The position numbers were made by a program, and so were the translations under genes. This document shows, in pieces, positions 25,017-33,783 of a stretch of DNA of 64,000 nucleotides. The DNA is from Pseudomonas sp. P5_109 (GTDB lineage: Bacteria; Pseudomonadota; Gammaproteobacteria; Pseudomonadales; Pseudomonadaceae): NCBI RefSeq assembly GCF_034009455.1, contig NZ_CP125380.1:6230501-6294500 (forward strand), read 5' to 3'. The notes beneath the pieces are model-generated. The model ran no database searches and had not been told where the DNA came from. It was given only the letters and a program-made list of their open reading frames with translations. How positions within the stretch are numbered: the stretch's first letter is position 1; the number at the start of each line of letters is the position of its first letter.

Positions 25017-26115
25017 AGGATTTGACCGTTACGTACTTGAGCAGAAAGTCACTGGTCTGCGCCGGCCCGCGGTACACCTCGATGGCGTCTGCAGGCAGCG
25101 GCTGATCGTTGTAGGTTTCCACCGAAGACACCCGGATCGCGCGCATCCCCCGATCGTTGACGAAACTCTGCAACGCCGCCACTTCGGCACTGCTGGCACC
25201 ACCCATGCGCCAGGACTGTTCGAGCACACCGCTGCGCGCCTGCCCGTCACTGTCAACACCTTGGGCGATGTCGTAGTTGCGCCGCGAGGCATAAAAGCCG
25301 GGATAGGCTTCATCCGCCGCCTTGTCGAACACCTGCGCCTGATGAATCGCCAGGCGCACATCTTCCGGCAGATCCAGTTTCAGCAATTCGTCGTAGTCGC
25401 CCGGCACCACCAGCAGGTTGGACCCGCCATACACAGCCTCGCCCTGCGCGTCTTCGGTAAGGTATTGATCACCGCAGTAACTGAGGATCTTGCCGCCAAT
25501 AAAACTCTGGCCGACGCTGTGGGTGATCACCTGGTCCAGATCCTGTTCGAGCACCACGCCTTCGGTGAACGTAGTCCCGGCCTCTGGCCTGGCGAGCACT
25601 TCATCGAACCCGTCGAGGCTTTTGATCACTTCCTGACCGCGTCCGGCACAGGCATGAATCGGCTTCAGGCGGATCGGCCCGGTGTACAACAGATGCTCCG
25701 CCGCCGGACGCGCGTCCTTCAGGGAGAAGACGCTGAGACCGTCGAGCACCACGCTGCGCACCCGCTCGGAAAACAATGGAGCCCAGCCTGGCGGCGCATG
25801 GGCATGGCGGTTGAGCAATCCGTGACTGATGGCCTTGGTGCAGATGAAGTCGTGGTCGACATAACCACCCCACAAATCTTCCGGTCCCTTGACCCCCAGT
25901 TGCCGGGCAGCCGCAGCGCCCACAAGTGTCTGGGTCGGCAACAGGTAGAGATCCCGTCCGTCGTGCAACTGCGGATCGTAGCTGCCGCCGTACTTGAGCC
26001 CCAATATCTGCGCCAGCCAGCGGGCCAGCGCACGGTTGGTTTCGACTTCATGCAGCGGCGCGTTGGCGAGCACCGAATGGGCGACCACCAGTTTCTTGCG
26101 GTTTGTTGGGGTCAT
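25006..26115 (-). CDS. DUF3182 family protein, ATP-grasp-like by inspection
   Basis: The 369-residue protein matches what I know as DUF3182. By eye its order of motifs looks like an ATP-grasp enzyme: K94 within DFICTKAISHGLL, a nucleotide-binding strand and glycine loop RLKPIHACAGRGQEV (K151, G158, G160), the hinge GVVLEQDL with E190, HSVGQSFIGGKILSYCGDQY, and a late acidic pair D282 (NYDIAQG) and E299 (GVLEQSWRMGG) where metal ligands are expected. If so it would ligate a carboxylate to an amine or thiol. This is inference; the catalytic assignment needs a fold comparison. It overlaps the following hydrolase gene. Confidence 0.85.
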   Translation of the reverse strand: MTPTNRKKLVVAHSVLANAPLHEVETNRALARWLAQILGLKYGGSYDPQLHDGRDLYLLPTQTLVGAAAARQLGVKGPEDLWGGYVDHDFICTKAISHGLLNRHAHAPPGWAPLFSERVRSVVLDGLSVFSLKDARPAAEHLLYTGPIRLKPIHACAGRGQEVIKSLDGFDEVLARPEAGTTFTEGVVLEQDLDQVITHSVGQSFIGGKILSYCGDQYLTEDAQGEAVYGGSNLLVVPGDYDELLKLDLPEDVRLAIHQAQVFDKAADEAYPGFYASRRNYDIAQGVDSDGQARSGVLEQSWRMGGASSAEVAALQSFVNDRGMRAIRVSSVETYNDQPLPADAIEVYRGPAQTSDFLLKYVTVKSYDG

Positions 26116-26307
26116 GCATCCCCCTTCAATCGACGCTTGATGAATGTAGTTGAAGGGGTGCAGGGATCAGGCCAAGGCTCGTTGTGGCATAAGGCGTTTT
26201 AAATCAGACCGTTGCCCATAAAGTGATGGCATGGGGCCTGTTTTATTCTGCACGACGCCCTTTGATACTCCGGCATTTTGCACGACTCAGGACTGGCACA
26301 GACCCCA

Positions 26308-26397
26308 TGTGGGAGTGGGCTTGCTCGCGAATGCTATCTGTCAGCGAGGCTGATGTTGACTGACGCACCGCTTTCGCGAGCAAGCCCCACACAGGGG
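26308..26397. repeat. diverged REPIN (TTCGCGAGCAAGCC family)
   Basis: Arms ATGTGGGAGTGGGCTTGCTC at 26307 and TTTCGCGAGCAAGCCCCACA to 26391 are recognisable but have lost bases against the other copies. Most of the rest of the gap 26116-26413 shows no gene. Confidence 0.8.
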
Positions 26398-26413
26398 ATT
26401 TGTGGTGCTGCGT

Positions 26414-27406
26414 CTACCACGTCGCGGCCCCCGGCGTCACCCCGAACCGCGTCCGATAAACACTCGGCGCCAGCCCGGTGATTTTCTTGAAGGTCGCGCG
26501 AAACGCCCCGGGGTCCTGATAACCCACGGTCCAGGCGATGTGGTCAATGGTGCCGTTGGTGAATTCGAGCATTTCCCGGGCCTTGCCGACTCGCAGATGC
26601 TGGCAGTATTCGGTGGGTTTGAGGCCGGTGGCCGCACGGAATCGGCGCAGGAAGGTACGTTCTTCCATGCCTGCCTTTTCGGCCATCGCCGCCAGTGATA
26701 CATCCGTCGCCCCGGTGCTTTGCAGCCAGTGCTGCACCTTGAGGATCGCCGCATCACCATGGCTGAGGATCGGTGCAAAATTACTGCCGCACTCACTGGC
26801 GCTGTCGCTGTGCTCCACCACCAGAAACCGCGCGGTGCTGGTGGCAATGCTCGGCCCCAGCAGACGGTTGACCAGGCGCAGCCCCAGCTCGGACCAGGCC
26901 ATCAACCCGGCAGTGGTGATCAGGTCGCCGTCATCGACAATTGGCGTATCGGCCTTGAGCCTGATTGACGGGTAACGCTCGGCAAAGGCTTTGGCCGAGG
27001 TCCAGTGGGTGGTGGCACTGCGGCCATCGAGCAGACCGCTTTCCGCCAACAGGATAGACCCCACGCAAACCCCGCCCAGTGTCGCGCCGCCGGCATGTTG
27101 CTCGCGTAACCAGCGGATCAATCCCTGTGGCGCCTGGCCCTCGGTAAATCCGGCAATCGACGGGGGAATCAACACGGCCACCAGGGCGCGCTCCGGACCG
27201 GGATGGCTGTCGAAGACCCGCGCCGGCAACTGATCGCCTTCGACCTGCCAATGGCTGACCCGCAACAGCGGCAACTGCGCAGACTGATGTTCGGCGGCAA
27301 TCCGGTTGGCCACCCCGAACAAATCCGTCAAGCCATGCACCGCCGCCATCTGCGCGCCGGGATAGATCAGCACGCCCAGCTCAGCGATTGCCCTTTCTGC
27401 ATCCAT
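26414..27406 (-). CDS. GlxA-family AraC-type transcriptional regulator
   Basis: The 330-residue regulator has an N-terminal DJ-1/PfpI-like domain (about residues 8-190, with GGVCVGSILLAESGLLDG in the nucleophile-elbow region, C125 or near) and a C-terminal AraC DNA-binding domain (about 225-320) with LAAMAEKAGMEERTFLRRFR as first helix-turn-helix and HIAWTVGYQDPGAFRATFKK as second. The start at 27406 was chosen to fit the family; an open frame continues upstream through the intergenic space. It is divergent, 101 bp apart, from a cysteine hydrolase gene that it may control. Confidence 0.92.
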   Translation of the reverse strand: MDAERAIAELGVLIYPGAQMAAVHGLTDLFGVANRIAAEHQSAQLPLLRVSHWQVEGDQLPARVFDSHPGPERALVAVLIPPSIAGFTEGQAPQGLIRWLREQHAGGATLGGVCVGSILLAESGLLDGRSATTHWTSAKAFAERYPSIRLKADTPIVDDGDLITTAGLMAWSELGLRLVNRLLGPSIATSTARFLVVEHSDSASECGSNFAPILSHGDAAILKVQHWLQSTGATDVSLAAMAEKAGMEERTFLRRFRAATGLKPTEYCQHLRVGKAREMLEFTNGTIDHIAWTVGYQDPGAFRATFKKITGLAPSVYRTRFGVTPGAATW

Positions 27407-27507
27407 TGTCAGTTTTCCCCCTTCTATTGTCGGTGCGACCAATCCCCGGATCGCCGGCCAGAGCCAATACTTCATTCCACACCAACACACACTTCGAGGA
27501 AACAGTC

Positions 27508-28056
27508 ATGGCCAAGCAAGCGCTCATCGTAGTCGATATCCAGAACGACTACTTCCCACAAGGCAAGTGGCCGCTGGTCGGCGCCGACGCCGCTGCGGAC
27601 AACGCCGTTCGCCTGATCAAGGCCTTCCGCGATGCCGGTGATTCGGTGGTGCACATCCGCCACGAATTCACGTCCGAAGAGGCGCCGTTTTTCACCCCGA
27701 ACTCCGAAGGCGCCAAGCTGCACCCCAAAGTGCTCAACCGCGCCGACGAACCGGTGGTGCTCAAGCACTTCGTCAACTCGTTCCGCGAAACCGAGCTGAA
27801 ATCGATCCTCGACGAACAAGGCATCAAGGAACTGGTGGTCGTGGGCAGCATGAGCCACATGTGCGTCGACGGCATCACCCGTGCGGCGGCGGACTTTGGC
27901 TACAAGGTGACCGTGATCCACGACGCCTGCGCCACCCGTGACCTGGAATTCAATGGCGTGAATGTACCGGCGGCCCAGGTTCATGCGGCGTTCATGGCAG
28001 CCCTGGCGTTTGCGTATGCCAGCGTGGTGTCGGCCAACGATTTCCTCGCGGCCTGA
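27508..28056 (+). CDS. isochorismatase-like cysteine hydrolase
   Basis: The 182-residue enzyme has the isochorismatase/nicotinamidase fold. The catalytic aspartate lies in IVVDIQNDYF (D10 or near), the lysine in VVLKHFVNSF and the cysteine in GSMSHMCVDGITRAA (about C118), after the family's cis-peptide region. The metal-binding histidines of true nicotinamidases are not obvious, so the substrate may be another amide. CGAGGAAA precedes the ATG. The gene faces a GlxA-type regulator, a common pairing for small inducible hydrolases. Confidence 0.9.
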   Translation: MAKQALIVVDIQNDYFPQGKWPLVGADAAADNAVRLIKAFRDAGDSVVHIRHEFTSEEAPFFTPNSEGAKLHPKVLNRADEPVVLKHFVNSFRETELKSILDEQGIKELVVVGSMSHMCVDGITRAAADFGYKVTVIHDACATRDLEFNGVNVPAAQVHAAFMAALAFAYASVVSANDFLAA

Positions 28057-28082
28057 GCCTGCAACTAAATATCACCGACCAT

Positions 28083-28119
28083 AAAAAACCCGCACTTCAG
28101 ACCGAAGTGCGGGTTTTGT
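28083..28119. terminator. bidirectional rho-independent terminator
   Basis: A 14-bp stem, AAAACCCGCACTTC against GAAGTGCGGGTTTT with a five-base loop, ends in T-rich sequence on both strands. It separates the convergent hydrolase and ssb genes. Confidence 0.92.
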
Positions 28120-28153
28120 TTTTCAGCTTGCCGTTTGCAGGCTTTCAGCAGCT

Positions 28154-28672
28154 TTAGAACGGAATATCGTCATCAAAGCTGTCGAAATCCGGAGCTGGTT
28201 GAGGAGCGGCCTGCTGTGGAGCCGGACGCGACTGCTGCGGCGCCGACTGCTGTGGACGCGGAGCCTGCTGGCGCGGAGCGGATTGCTGGTAGTTGTTACC
28301 GCCGCCCTGGCCCTGCTGGTCGCCCTGTGGACGACCGCCCAGCAGTTGCATGGTGCCTTGCATGTCGACCACGATTTCGGTGGTGTAACGCTTGATACCG
28401 TCTTTTTCCCACTCACGGGTCTGCAGCTTGCCTTCGATGTACACCTGCGAACCTTTACGCAGGTATTCGCCGGCGATTTCCGCAACCTTGCCGAACATCG
28501 ACACACGGTGCCATTCGGTCTTTTCGACTTTCTGACCAGTTTGCTTGTCGGTCCACTGTTCGCTGGTTGCCAGACTCAGGTTGGTCACGGCATTACCGTT
28601 AGGCAAGTAGCGAACTTCGGGATCCTGGCCGCAAGTGCCGACCAATATGACTTTGTTAACCCCACGGGCCAT
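28154..28672 (-). CDS. ssb: single-stranded DNA-binding protein
   Basis: The 172-residue protein has the OB-fold domain in residues 1-110 ([20 protein letters not shown] start, [20 protein letters not shown]), a glycine/glutamine/proline-rich linker (about 115-158) and the acidic tip [11 protein letters not shown] that binds repair and replication partners. It lies nine bases after the MFS gene on the same strand and is divergent from uvrA at one remove, as in many Gammaproteobacteria. Confidence 0.97.
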   Translation of the reverse strand: MARGVNKVILVGTCGQDPEVRYLPNGNAVTNLSLATSEQWTDKQTGQKVEKTEWHRVSMFGKVAEIAGEYLRKGSQVYIEGKLQTREWEKDGIKRYTTEIVVDMQGTMQLLGGRPQGDQQGQGGGNNYQQSAPRQQAPRPQQSAPQQSRPAPQQAAPQPAPDFDSFDDDIPF

Positions 28673-28681
28673 AACGTTCTC

Positions 28682-30079
28682 CTAGGCTACGCACGCTGCC
28701 TCGGCCGGGTTGTTCACCAGGCGCTCAAGGGTGGTGCGATCCAATAGTTCGGTGTCCAGTTTGATGTAAATCGCCGCCTCTTCCGCGACGATGACTGCAT
28801 CTGTTACCCCTACGACCGCCTTCAGGCGCTCGACCAGACCCGCTTCGCGGATCGCCTCGGGCGACAACGGCAAGCGCAGGCTTGTGACGTAGGGAGGTTC
28901 GCGCATGGTAACAGCAAAGGCTAGCCAGAGGGCAGCCAGACCGGCGCATCCGAGGAACACAACCGACAGACCGCCATGCTGGAACAGCCAGCCACCGAGG
29001 ATTCCCCCCAGTGCCGAGCCGAGGAACTGGCTGGTGGAATAAACCCCCATCGCCGTGCCCTTGCCGCCTGCCGGTGAAACCTTGCTGATCAGCGACGGCA
29101 ACGAGGCTTCCAGCAGATTGAACGCGGTGAAAAACACCACCGTACCGATCACCAGAGACCGCAAGCTATCGCCAAACTGCCAGAAGAATAGCTCAGTGAG
29201 CAGCAGCGTCACGACGGAGCCGAGCAAAACTCGTTTCATTTTGCGTTTCTTCTCGCCGTAGATAATGAACGGGATCATGGCGAAGAAAGAAATCAGCAGC
29301 GCGGTCAGGTACACCCACCAGTGCTGCTCCTTGGGCAGCCCGGCCTTCTCGACCAGCGCCAGCGGCAAGGCGACGAAGCTGGACATCAACATCGCGTGCA
29401 ACACAAAAATGCCCAGGTCCAGACGCAGCAGGTCCGGATGCTTGAGCGTCGGGATCAGCGCCTGGCGCGCTACACCGGACTCACGATGCTGCAACGGGCC
29501 GGTGGAACGCGGCACCATGAACATCACGATCACAATGCCGAACAATGCCATGCCGCCGGTGGCGAGGAACAACCCGGACAGGCCGAAAGCGCGGGTCAGC
29601 AGCGGGCCGACCACCATGGCCACCGCAAACGACAGGCCGATGGTCATGCCGATCATGGCCATGGCCTTGGTCCGGTGTTGCTCGCGGGTCAGGTCGGACA
29701 GCAAGGCCATGACCGCTGCGGAAATCGCCCCGGCGCCCTGCAGGATTCGCCCGGCGATCACACCCCAGATCGAATCGGCATTGGCTGCCAGCAGGCTGCC
29801 GAGGGCAAACACGATCAGGCCCAGGTAAATCACCGGGCGGCGACCGATGCGGTCGGAAATGAAACCGAAAGGAATCTGGAAAACCGCCTGGGTCAGGCCA
29901 TAAGCGCCAATCGCCAGGCCGATCAGGGCCGGCGTGGCTCCGGCCAGATCCATCCCATAGGTCGCCAGTACCGGCAACACCATGAACATGCCAAGCATAC
30001 GGAAGGCGAACACCAGGGCCAGACCGCTTGCCGCGCGGGTCTCGCTGCCACTCATGCGCTCGCTGTGGGGATCGTGCAT
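28682..30079 (-). CDS. MFS transporter with C-terminal YAM-like domain (YajR-like)
   Basis: The 465-residue inner-membrane protein has twelve membrane segments between about residues 15 and 395, with the MFS motif A FGFISDRIGRRP in loop 2-3. A soluble C-terminal domain of some 65 residues (VGVTDAVIVAEEAAIYIKLD in part) resembles the ferredoxin-like YAM domain of E. coli YajR. The substrate is unknown. It is the first gene of the pair with ssb and is divergent from uvrA with a 191-bp gap. Confidence 0.92.
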   Translation of the reverse strand: MHDPHSERMSGSETRAASGLALVFAFRMLGMFMVLPVLATYGMDLAGATPALIGLAIGAYGLTQAVFQIPFGFISDRIGRRPVIYLGLIVFALGSLLAANADSIWGVIAGRILQGAGAISAAVMALLSDLTREQHRTKAMAMIGMTIGLSFAVAMVVGPLLTRAFGLSGLFLATGGMALFGIVIVMFMVPRSTGPLQHRESGVARQALIPTLKHPDLLRLDLGIFVLHAMLMSSFVALPLALVEKAGLPKEQHWWVYLTALLISFFAMIPFIIYGEKKRKMKRVLLGSVVTLLLTELFFWQFGDSLRSLVIGTVVFFTAFNLLEASLPSLISKVSPAGGKGTAMGVYSTSQFLGSALGGILGGWLFQHGGLSVVFLGCAGLAALWLAFAVTMREPPYVTSLRLPLSPEAIREAGLVERLKAVVGVTDAVIVAEEAAIYIKLDTELLDRTTLERLVNNPAEAACVA

Positions 30080-30270
30080 GGAAAAACCTCATGTGAACCG
30101 GCGGCGATTCTACCAGTCCCATCGATTGGCGGGGTATATCGCGACGCTTTGACGCGCATTGCTGACACACTCTTCATGTAAGACAGTAGCCCACTCGTTT
30201 GATAGTGTGCATCCATCCAGTATTTGGCCGTATACTCCTACGTTTTCGACGCCCGCCGAGCGAGGCCACC

Positions 30271-33105
30271 TTGGACAAGATCCTGATTCGTGGGGCTCGA
30301 ACCCACAACCTGAAGAACATCGACCTGACCCTGCCACGGGACAAGCTGATCGTTATCACCGGCCTGTCCGGTTCCGGCAAGTCGTCCCTGGCGTTCGACA
30401 CCCTGTACGCCGAAGGTCAGCGCCGCTACGTCGAATCGCTGTCGGCCTACGCCCGGCAGTTCCTGTCGATGATGGAAAAGCCCGACGTCGACACCATCGA
30501 AGGCCTGTCGCCGGCAATCTCCATCGAACAGAAATCGACCTCGCACAACCCGCGTTCGACGGTCGGCACCATTACCGAAATCTACGACTACCTGCGCCTG
30601 CTTTATGCACGCGTGGGTATTCCGCGCTGCCCGGATCACGATATCCCGCTGGAAGCGCAGACCGTCAGCCAAATGGTCGACCTGGTTCTCGCCGAGCCGG
30701 AAGGCAGCAAGCTGATGCTGCTGGCCCCGGTCATCCGCGAACGCAAAGGCGAGCACCTGTCGGTTTTCGAAGAACTGCGCGCGCAAGGCTTCGTTCGTGC
30801 CCGAATCAACGGCAAGCTTTACGAGCTGGACGAAGCGCCGAAGCTCGACAAGCAGAAAAAGCACACCATCGATGTCGTGGTCGACCGATTCAAGGTCCGC
30901 GCCGACCTGCAACAACGCCTGGCCGAATCTTTCGAGACCGCGCTGAAGCTGGCGGACGGCATCGCCCTGGTGGCTCCGATGGACGACGAGCCCGGTGAAG
31001 AGATGATCTTCTCCGCACGCTTTGCCTGCCCGATCTGCGGCCACGCCATCAGCGAGCTGGAACCCAAGCTGTTCTCCTTCAACAACCCGGCCGGCGCTTG
31101 CCCGACTTGTGATGGCCTGGGGGTAAAGCAGTTCTTCGATATCAAGCGTCTGGTCAACGGCGAACTGACACTGGCCGAAGGGGCAATTCGCGGCTGGGAT
31201 CGGCGCAACGTCTATTACTTCCAGATGCTCGGGTCGCTGGCGGCCCACTACAAATTCAGCCTGGAAGTACCGTTCAACGAACTGCCAGCCGATCAGCAGA
31301 AATTCATCCTGCACGGCAGCGGCTCGCAAAACGTCGATTTCAAGTACCTGAACGACCGTGGCGACATCGTCAAACGCTCGCATCCGTTCGAAGGCATCGT
31401 GCCGAACCTGGAGCGCCGTTACCGCGAAACCGAATCCGCTTCGGTGCGCGAAGAGCTGGCCAAGTTCCTCAGCACCCAGTCGTGCCCGGACTGCCGTGGC
31501 ACCCGCCTGCGTCGCGAAGCGCGGCACGTTTGGGTTGGCGAGAAAACCCTGCCGGCGGTGACCAACCTGCCGATCGGCGATGCATCCGATTATTTTGGCG
31601 GGCTCAAGCTTACCGGTCGCCGTGGCGAAATCGCCGACAAGATCCTCAAGGAAATCCGCGAGCGTCTGCAGTTTCTGGTCAACGTCGGCCTCGACTATCT
31701 GTCGCTGGACCGCAGCGCCGACACCTTGTCCGGTGGCGAGGCCCAGCGTATTCGTCTGGCCAGCCAGATTGGCGCCGGCCTGGTGGGTGTCCTGTACATC
31801 CTCGACGAACCCTCCATCGGCCTGCATCAGCGCGACAACGACCGGCTGCTGGGCACCCTCAAGCACCTGCGCGATATCGGCAACACGGTGATCGTGGTCG
31901 AGCACGACGAAGATGCCATTCGCCTGGCTGACTACGTGGTGGACATCGGCCCGGGCGCCGGCGTGCACGGCGGGCATATCGTCGCCGAGGGCACACCCGC
32001 CGAGGTCATGGCGCATCCGGACTCGCTGACGGGCAAATACCTGTCGGGCCGGGTGAAGATCGAAGTCCCGGCCAAGCGCACACCGCGCAACAAGAAGCTG
32101 ACGCTGGCGCTCAAGGGTGCGCGTGGCAACAACCTGCGCAATGTCGACCTGGAAATTCCGATCGGCCTGCTGACCTGTGTCACCGGCGTATCCGGCTCGG
32201 GCAAGTCGACGCTGATCAACAACACGCTGTTCCCGCTGAGCGCCACGGCACTGAATGGCGCCACCACGCTTGAGGCCGCCGCCCACGACAGCATCAAGGG
32301 CCTGGAGCACTTGGACAAGGTCGTGGACATCGACCAGAGCCCGATCGGCCGGACCCCGCGCTCCAACCCGGCGACCTACACCGGATTGTTCACGCCGATC
32401 CGCGAATTGTTCGCCGGCGTACCGGAGTCTCGCTCCCGTGGCTACGGGCCGGGGCGTTTCTCCTTCAACGTCAAGGGCGGCCGCTGCGAAGCCTGCCAGG
32501 GCGACGGCCTGATCAAGGTCGAGATGCACTTCCTGCCGGACATCTACGTGCCTTGCGACGTGTGCAAGAGCAAGCGTTACAACCGCGAGACCCTGGAGAT
32601 CAAGTACAAGGGCAAGAGCATCCACGAAACCCTCGAGATGACCATCGAGGAAGCGCGGGTGTTCTTCGATGCCGTACCAGCCCTGGCGCGCAAGCTGCAA
32701 ACATTGATGGACGTCGGCCTGTCGTACATCAAGCTTGGGCAATCGGCGACCACGCTCTCCGGTGGTGAAGCCCAGCGGGTAAAACTGTCCCGCGAACTGT
32801 CCAAGCGTGACACCGGCAAGACCCTGTACATCCTCGATGAACCGACCACCGGCCTGCACTTCGCGGATATCCAGCAACTGCTGGACGTGTTGCATCGCCT
32901 GCGCGACCACGGCAACACCGTGGTGGTGATCGAGCACAACCTGGACGTGATCAAGACCGCCGACTGGCTTGTGGACCTCGGTCCGGAAGGTGGTTCAAAG
33001 GGCGGGCAAATCATTGCCGTCGGCACGCCGGAGGAAGTATCCGAGATGAAGCAGTCTCATACCGGTTACTACCTCAAGCCTTTGCTGGAGCGTGACCGGG
33101 CTTAA
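30271..33105 (+). CDS. uvrA: excinuclease ABC subunit A
   Basis: The 944-residue ATPase finds DNA lesions in nucleotide excision repair with UvrB. It has two ABC modules: Walker [10 protein letters not shown] at 31-39 and GVSGSGKST near 639-647, with signatures [12 protein letters not shown] and [12 protein letters not shown]. Zinc modules are visible as CPICGH/CPTC and [12 protein letters not shown]. The family start [15 protein letters not shown] is reached only by using TTG at 30271, six to seven bases after CGAGG; the upstream ATG at 30199 would add 24 unrelated residues. I found no SOS (LexA) box in the divergent region. Confidence 0.96.
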   Translation: MDKILIRGARTHNLKNIDLTLPRDKLIVITGLSGSGKSSLAFDTLYAEGQRRYVESLSAYARQFLSMMEKPDVDTIEGLSPAISIEQKSTSHNPRSTVGTITEIYDYLRLLYARVGIPRCPDHDIPLEAQTVSQMVDLVLAEPEGSKLMLLAPVIRERKGEHLSVFEELRAQGFVRARINGKLYELDEAPKLDKQKKHTIDVVVDRFKVRADLQQRLAESFETALKLADGIALVAPMDDEPGEEMIFSARFACPICGHAISELEPKLFSFNNPAGACPTCDGLGVKQFFDIKRLVNGELTLAEGAIRGWDRRNVYYFQMLGSLAAHYKFSLEVPFNELPADQQKFILHGSGSQNVDFKYLNDRGDIVKRSHPFEGIVPNLERRYRETESASVREELAKFLSTQSCPDCRGTRLRREARHVWVGEKTLPAVTNLPIGDASDYFGGLKLTGRRGEIADKILKEIRERLQFLVNVGLDYLSLDRSADTLSGGEAQRIRLASQIGAGLVGVLYILDEPSIGLHQRDNDRLLGTLKHLRDIGNTVIVVEHDEDAIRLADYVVDIGPGAGVHGGHIVAEGTPAEVMAHPDSLTGKYLSGRVKIEVPAKRTPRNKKLTLALKGARGNNLRNVDLEIPIGLLTCVTGVSGSGKSTLINNTLFPLSATALNGATTLEAAAHDSIKGLEHLDKVVDIDQSPIGRTPRSNPATYTGLFTPIRELFAGVPESRSRGYGPGRFSFNVKGGRCEACQGDGLIKVEMHFLPDIYVPCDVCKSKRYNRETLEIKYKGKSIHETLEMTIEEARVFFDAVPALARKLQTLMDVGLSYIKLGQSATTLSGGEAQRVKLSRELSKRDTGKTLYILDEPTTGLHFADIQQLLDVLHRLRDHGNTVVVIEHNLDVIKTADWLVDLGPEGGSKGGQIIAVGTPEEVSEMKQSHTGYYLKPLLERDRA

Positions 33106-33117
33106 CCGGGTGCCATG

Positions 33118-33157
33118 AAAAAGCCCCTGTCACTTCGTCAGTGACAGGGGCTTTTTT
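33118..33157. terminator. bidirectional rho-independent terminator
   Basis: A 14-bp stem, AAGCCCCTGTCACT against AGTGACAGGGGCTT with a five-base loop, is followed by a T run on the plus strand and preceded by A residues. It lies between convergent uvrA and bfrA. Confidence 0.93.
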
Positions 33158-33170
33158 TGTATCCGCTGAA

Positions 33171-33635
33171 TCAGGCGTGGGATTGCAGGTAGTTCTCAAG
33201 CCCGATCAACTTGATCAGACCCAACTGCTTTTCGAGCCAGTAGGTGTGATCTTCTTCAGTGTCATGTAATTGAACCCGCAGCATTTCGCGGCTGACATAA
33301 TCTTTGTGCTGCTCGCAGAGCTTGATGCCCTTGCACAGCGCAGCCCGCACCTTGTATTCCAGGCGTAGATCCGCTTCGAGCATCTCAGTGACCGTGGTGC
33401 CGACATCAAGATCGTCCGGACGCATGCGCGGCGTGCCTTCGAGCATCAGAATCCGGCGCATCAGAGCATCAGCGTGCCCAGCCTCTTCTTCCATCTCGTG
33501 GTTGATTCGTTCGTAGAGCTTGGTGAAACCCCAGTCCTCATACATCCGCGAATGGACGAAATATTGATCACGCGCAGCCAGTTCGCCGGTCAGCAACGTG
33601 TTGAGGTAATCGATCACATCTGGGTGGCCTTGCAT
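33171..33635 (-). CDS. bfrA: bacterial ferritin of the BfrA/FtnA type, haem ligand absent
   Basis: The 154-residue iron-storage protein has the four-helix ferritin pattern with ferroxidase ligands E18, E51, H54 and later E94, E127 and H130 (EEDHTYW). Position 52, the haem-binding methionine of bacterioferritins, is alanine (EEEAGHAD). P. aeruginosa BfrA (now called FtnA) differs in the same way, so this is a haem-free ferritin despite its usual name. It follows katA on the same strand, fitting iron and peroxide defence. GGGAGATG precedes the ATG. Confidence 0.94.
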   Translation of the reverse strand: MQGHPDVIDYLNTLLTGELAARDQYFVHSRMYEDWGFTKLYERINHEMEEEAGHADALMRRILMLEGTPRMRPDDLDVGTTVTEMLEADLRLEYKVRAALCKGIKLCEQHKDYVSREMLRVQLHDTEEDHTYWLEKQLGLIKLIGLENYLQSHA

Positions 33636-33747
33636 CGCCCTACATCTCCCTGCTTGAAAGTTGTAGTTTGAACCAACACGGCCATATCGTCACTCGGAAG
33701 ACGCAATAAAAGCGAAGATATTCTGAGAAAATCAGCTGAAATAACGC

Positions 33748-33775
33748 AAAAACCGCCCAAACAAGGGCGGTTCTG
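33748..33775 (-). terminator. katA rho-independent terminator
   Basis: Stem AACCGCCC/GGGCGGTT with a six-base loop is followed on the minus strand by TTTTGCGTT. It lies just after the katA stop codon. Confidence 0.85.
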
Positions 33776-33783
33776 CTTCTCAT

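Noticed and set aside
30080..30270. LexA (SOS) box between the MFS gene and uvrA
   Set aside because: I looked for CTGT-N8-ACAG; only partial fragments such as CAGTATTTGGCCGTATAC occur, which do not fit.
30238..32937. 899-codon minus-strand frame opposite uvrA
   Set aside because: Antisense shadow in the sense codon register; uvrA is certain.
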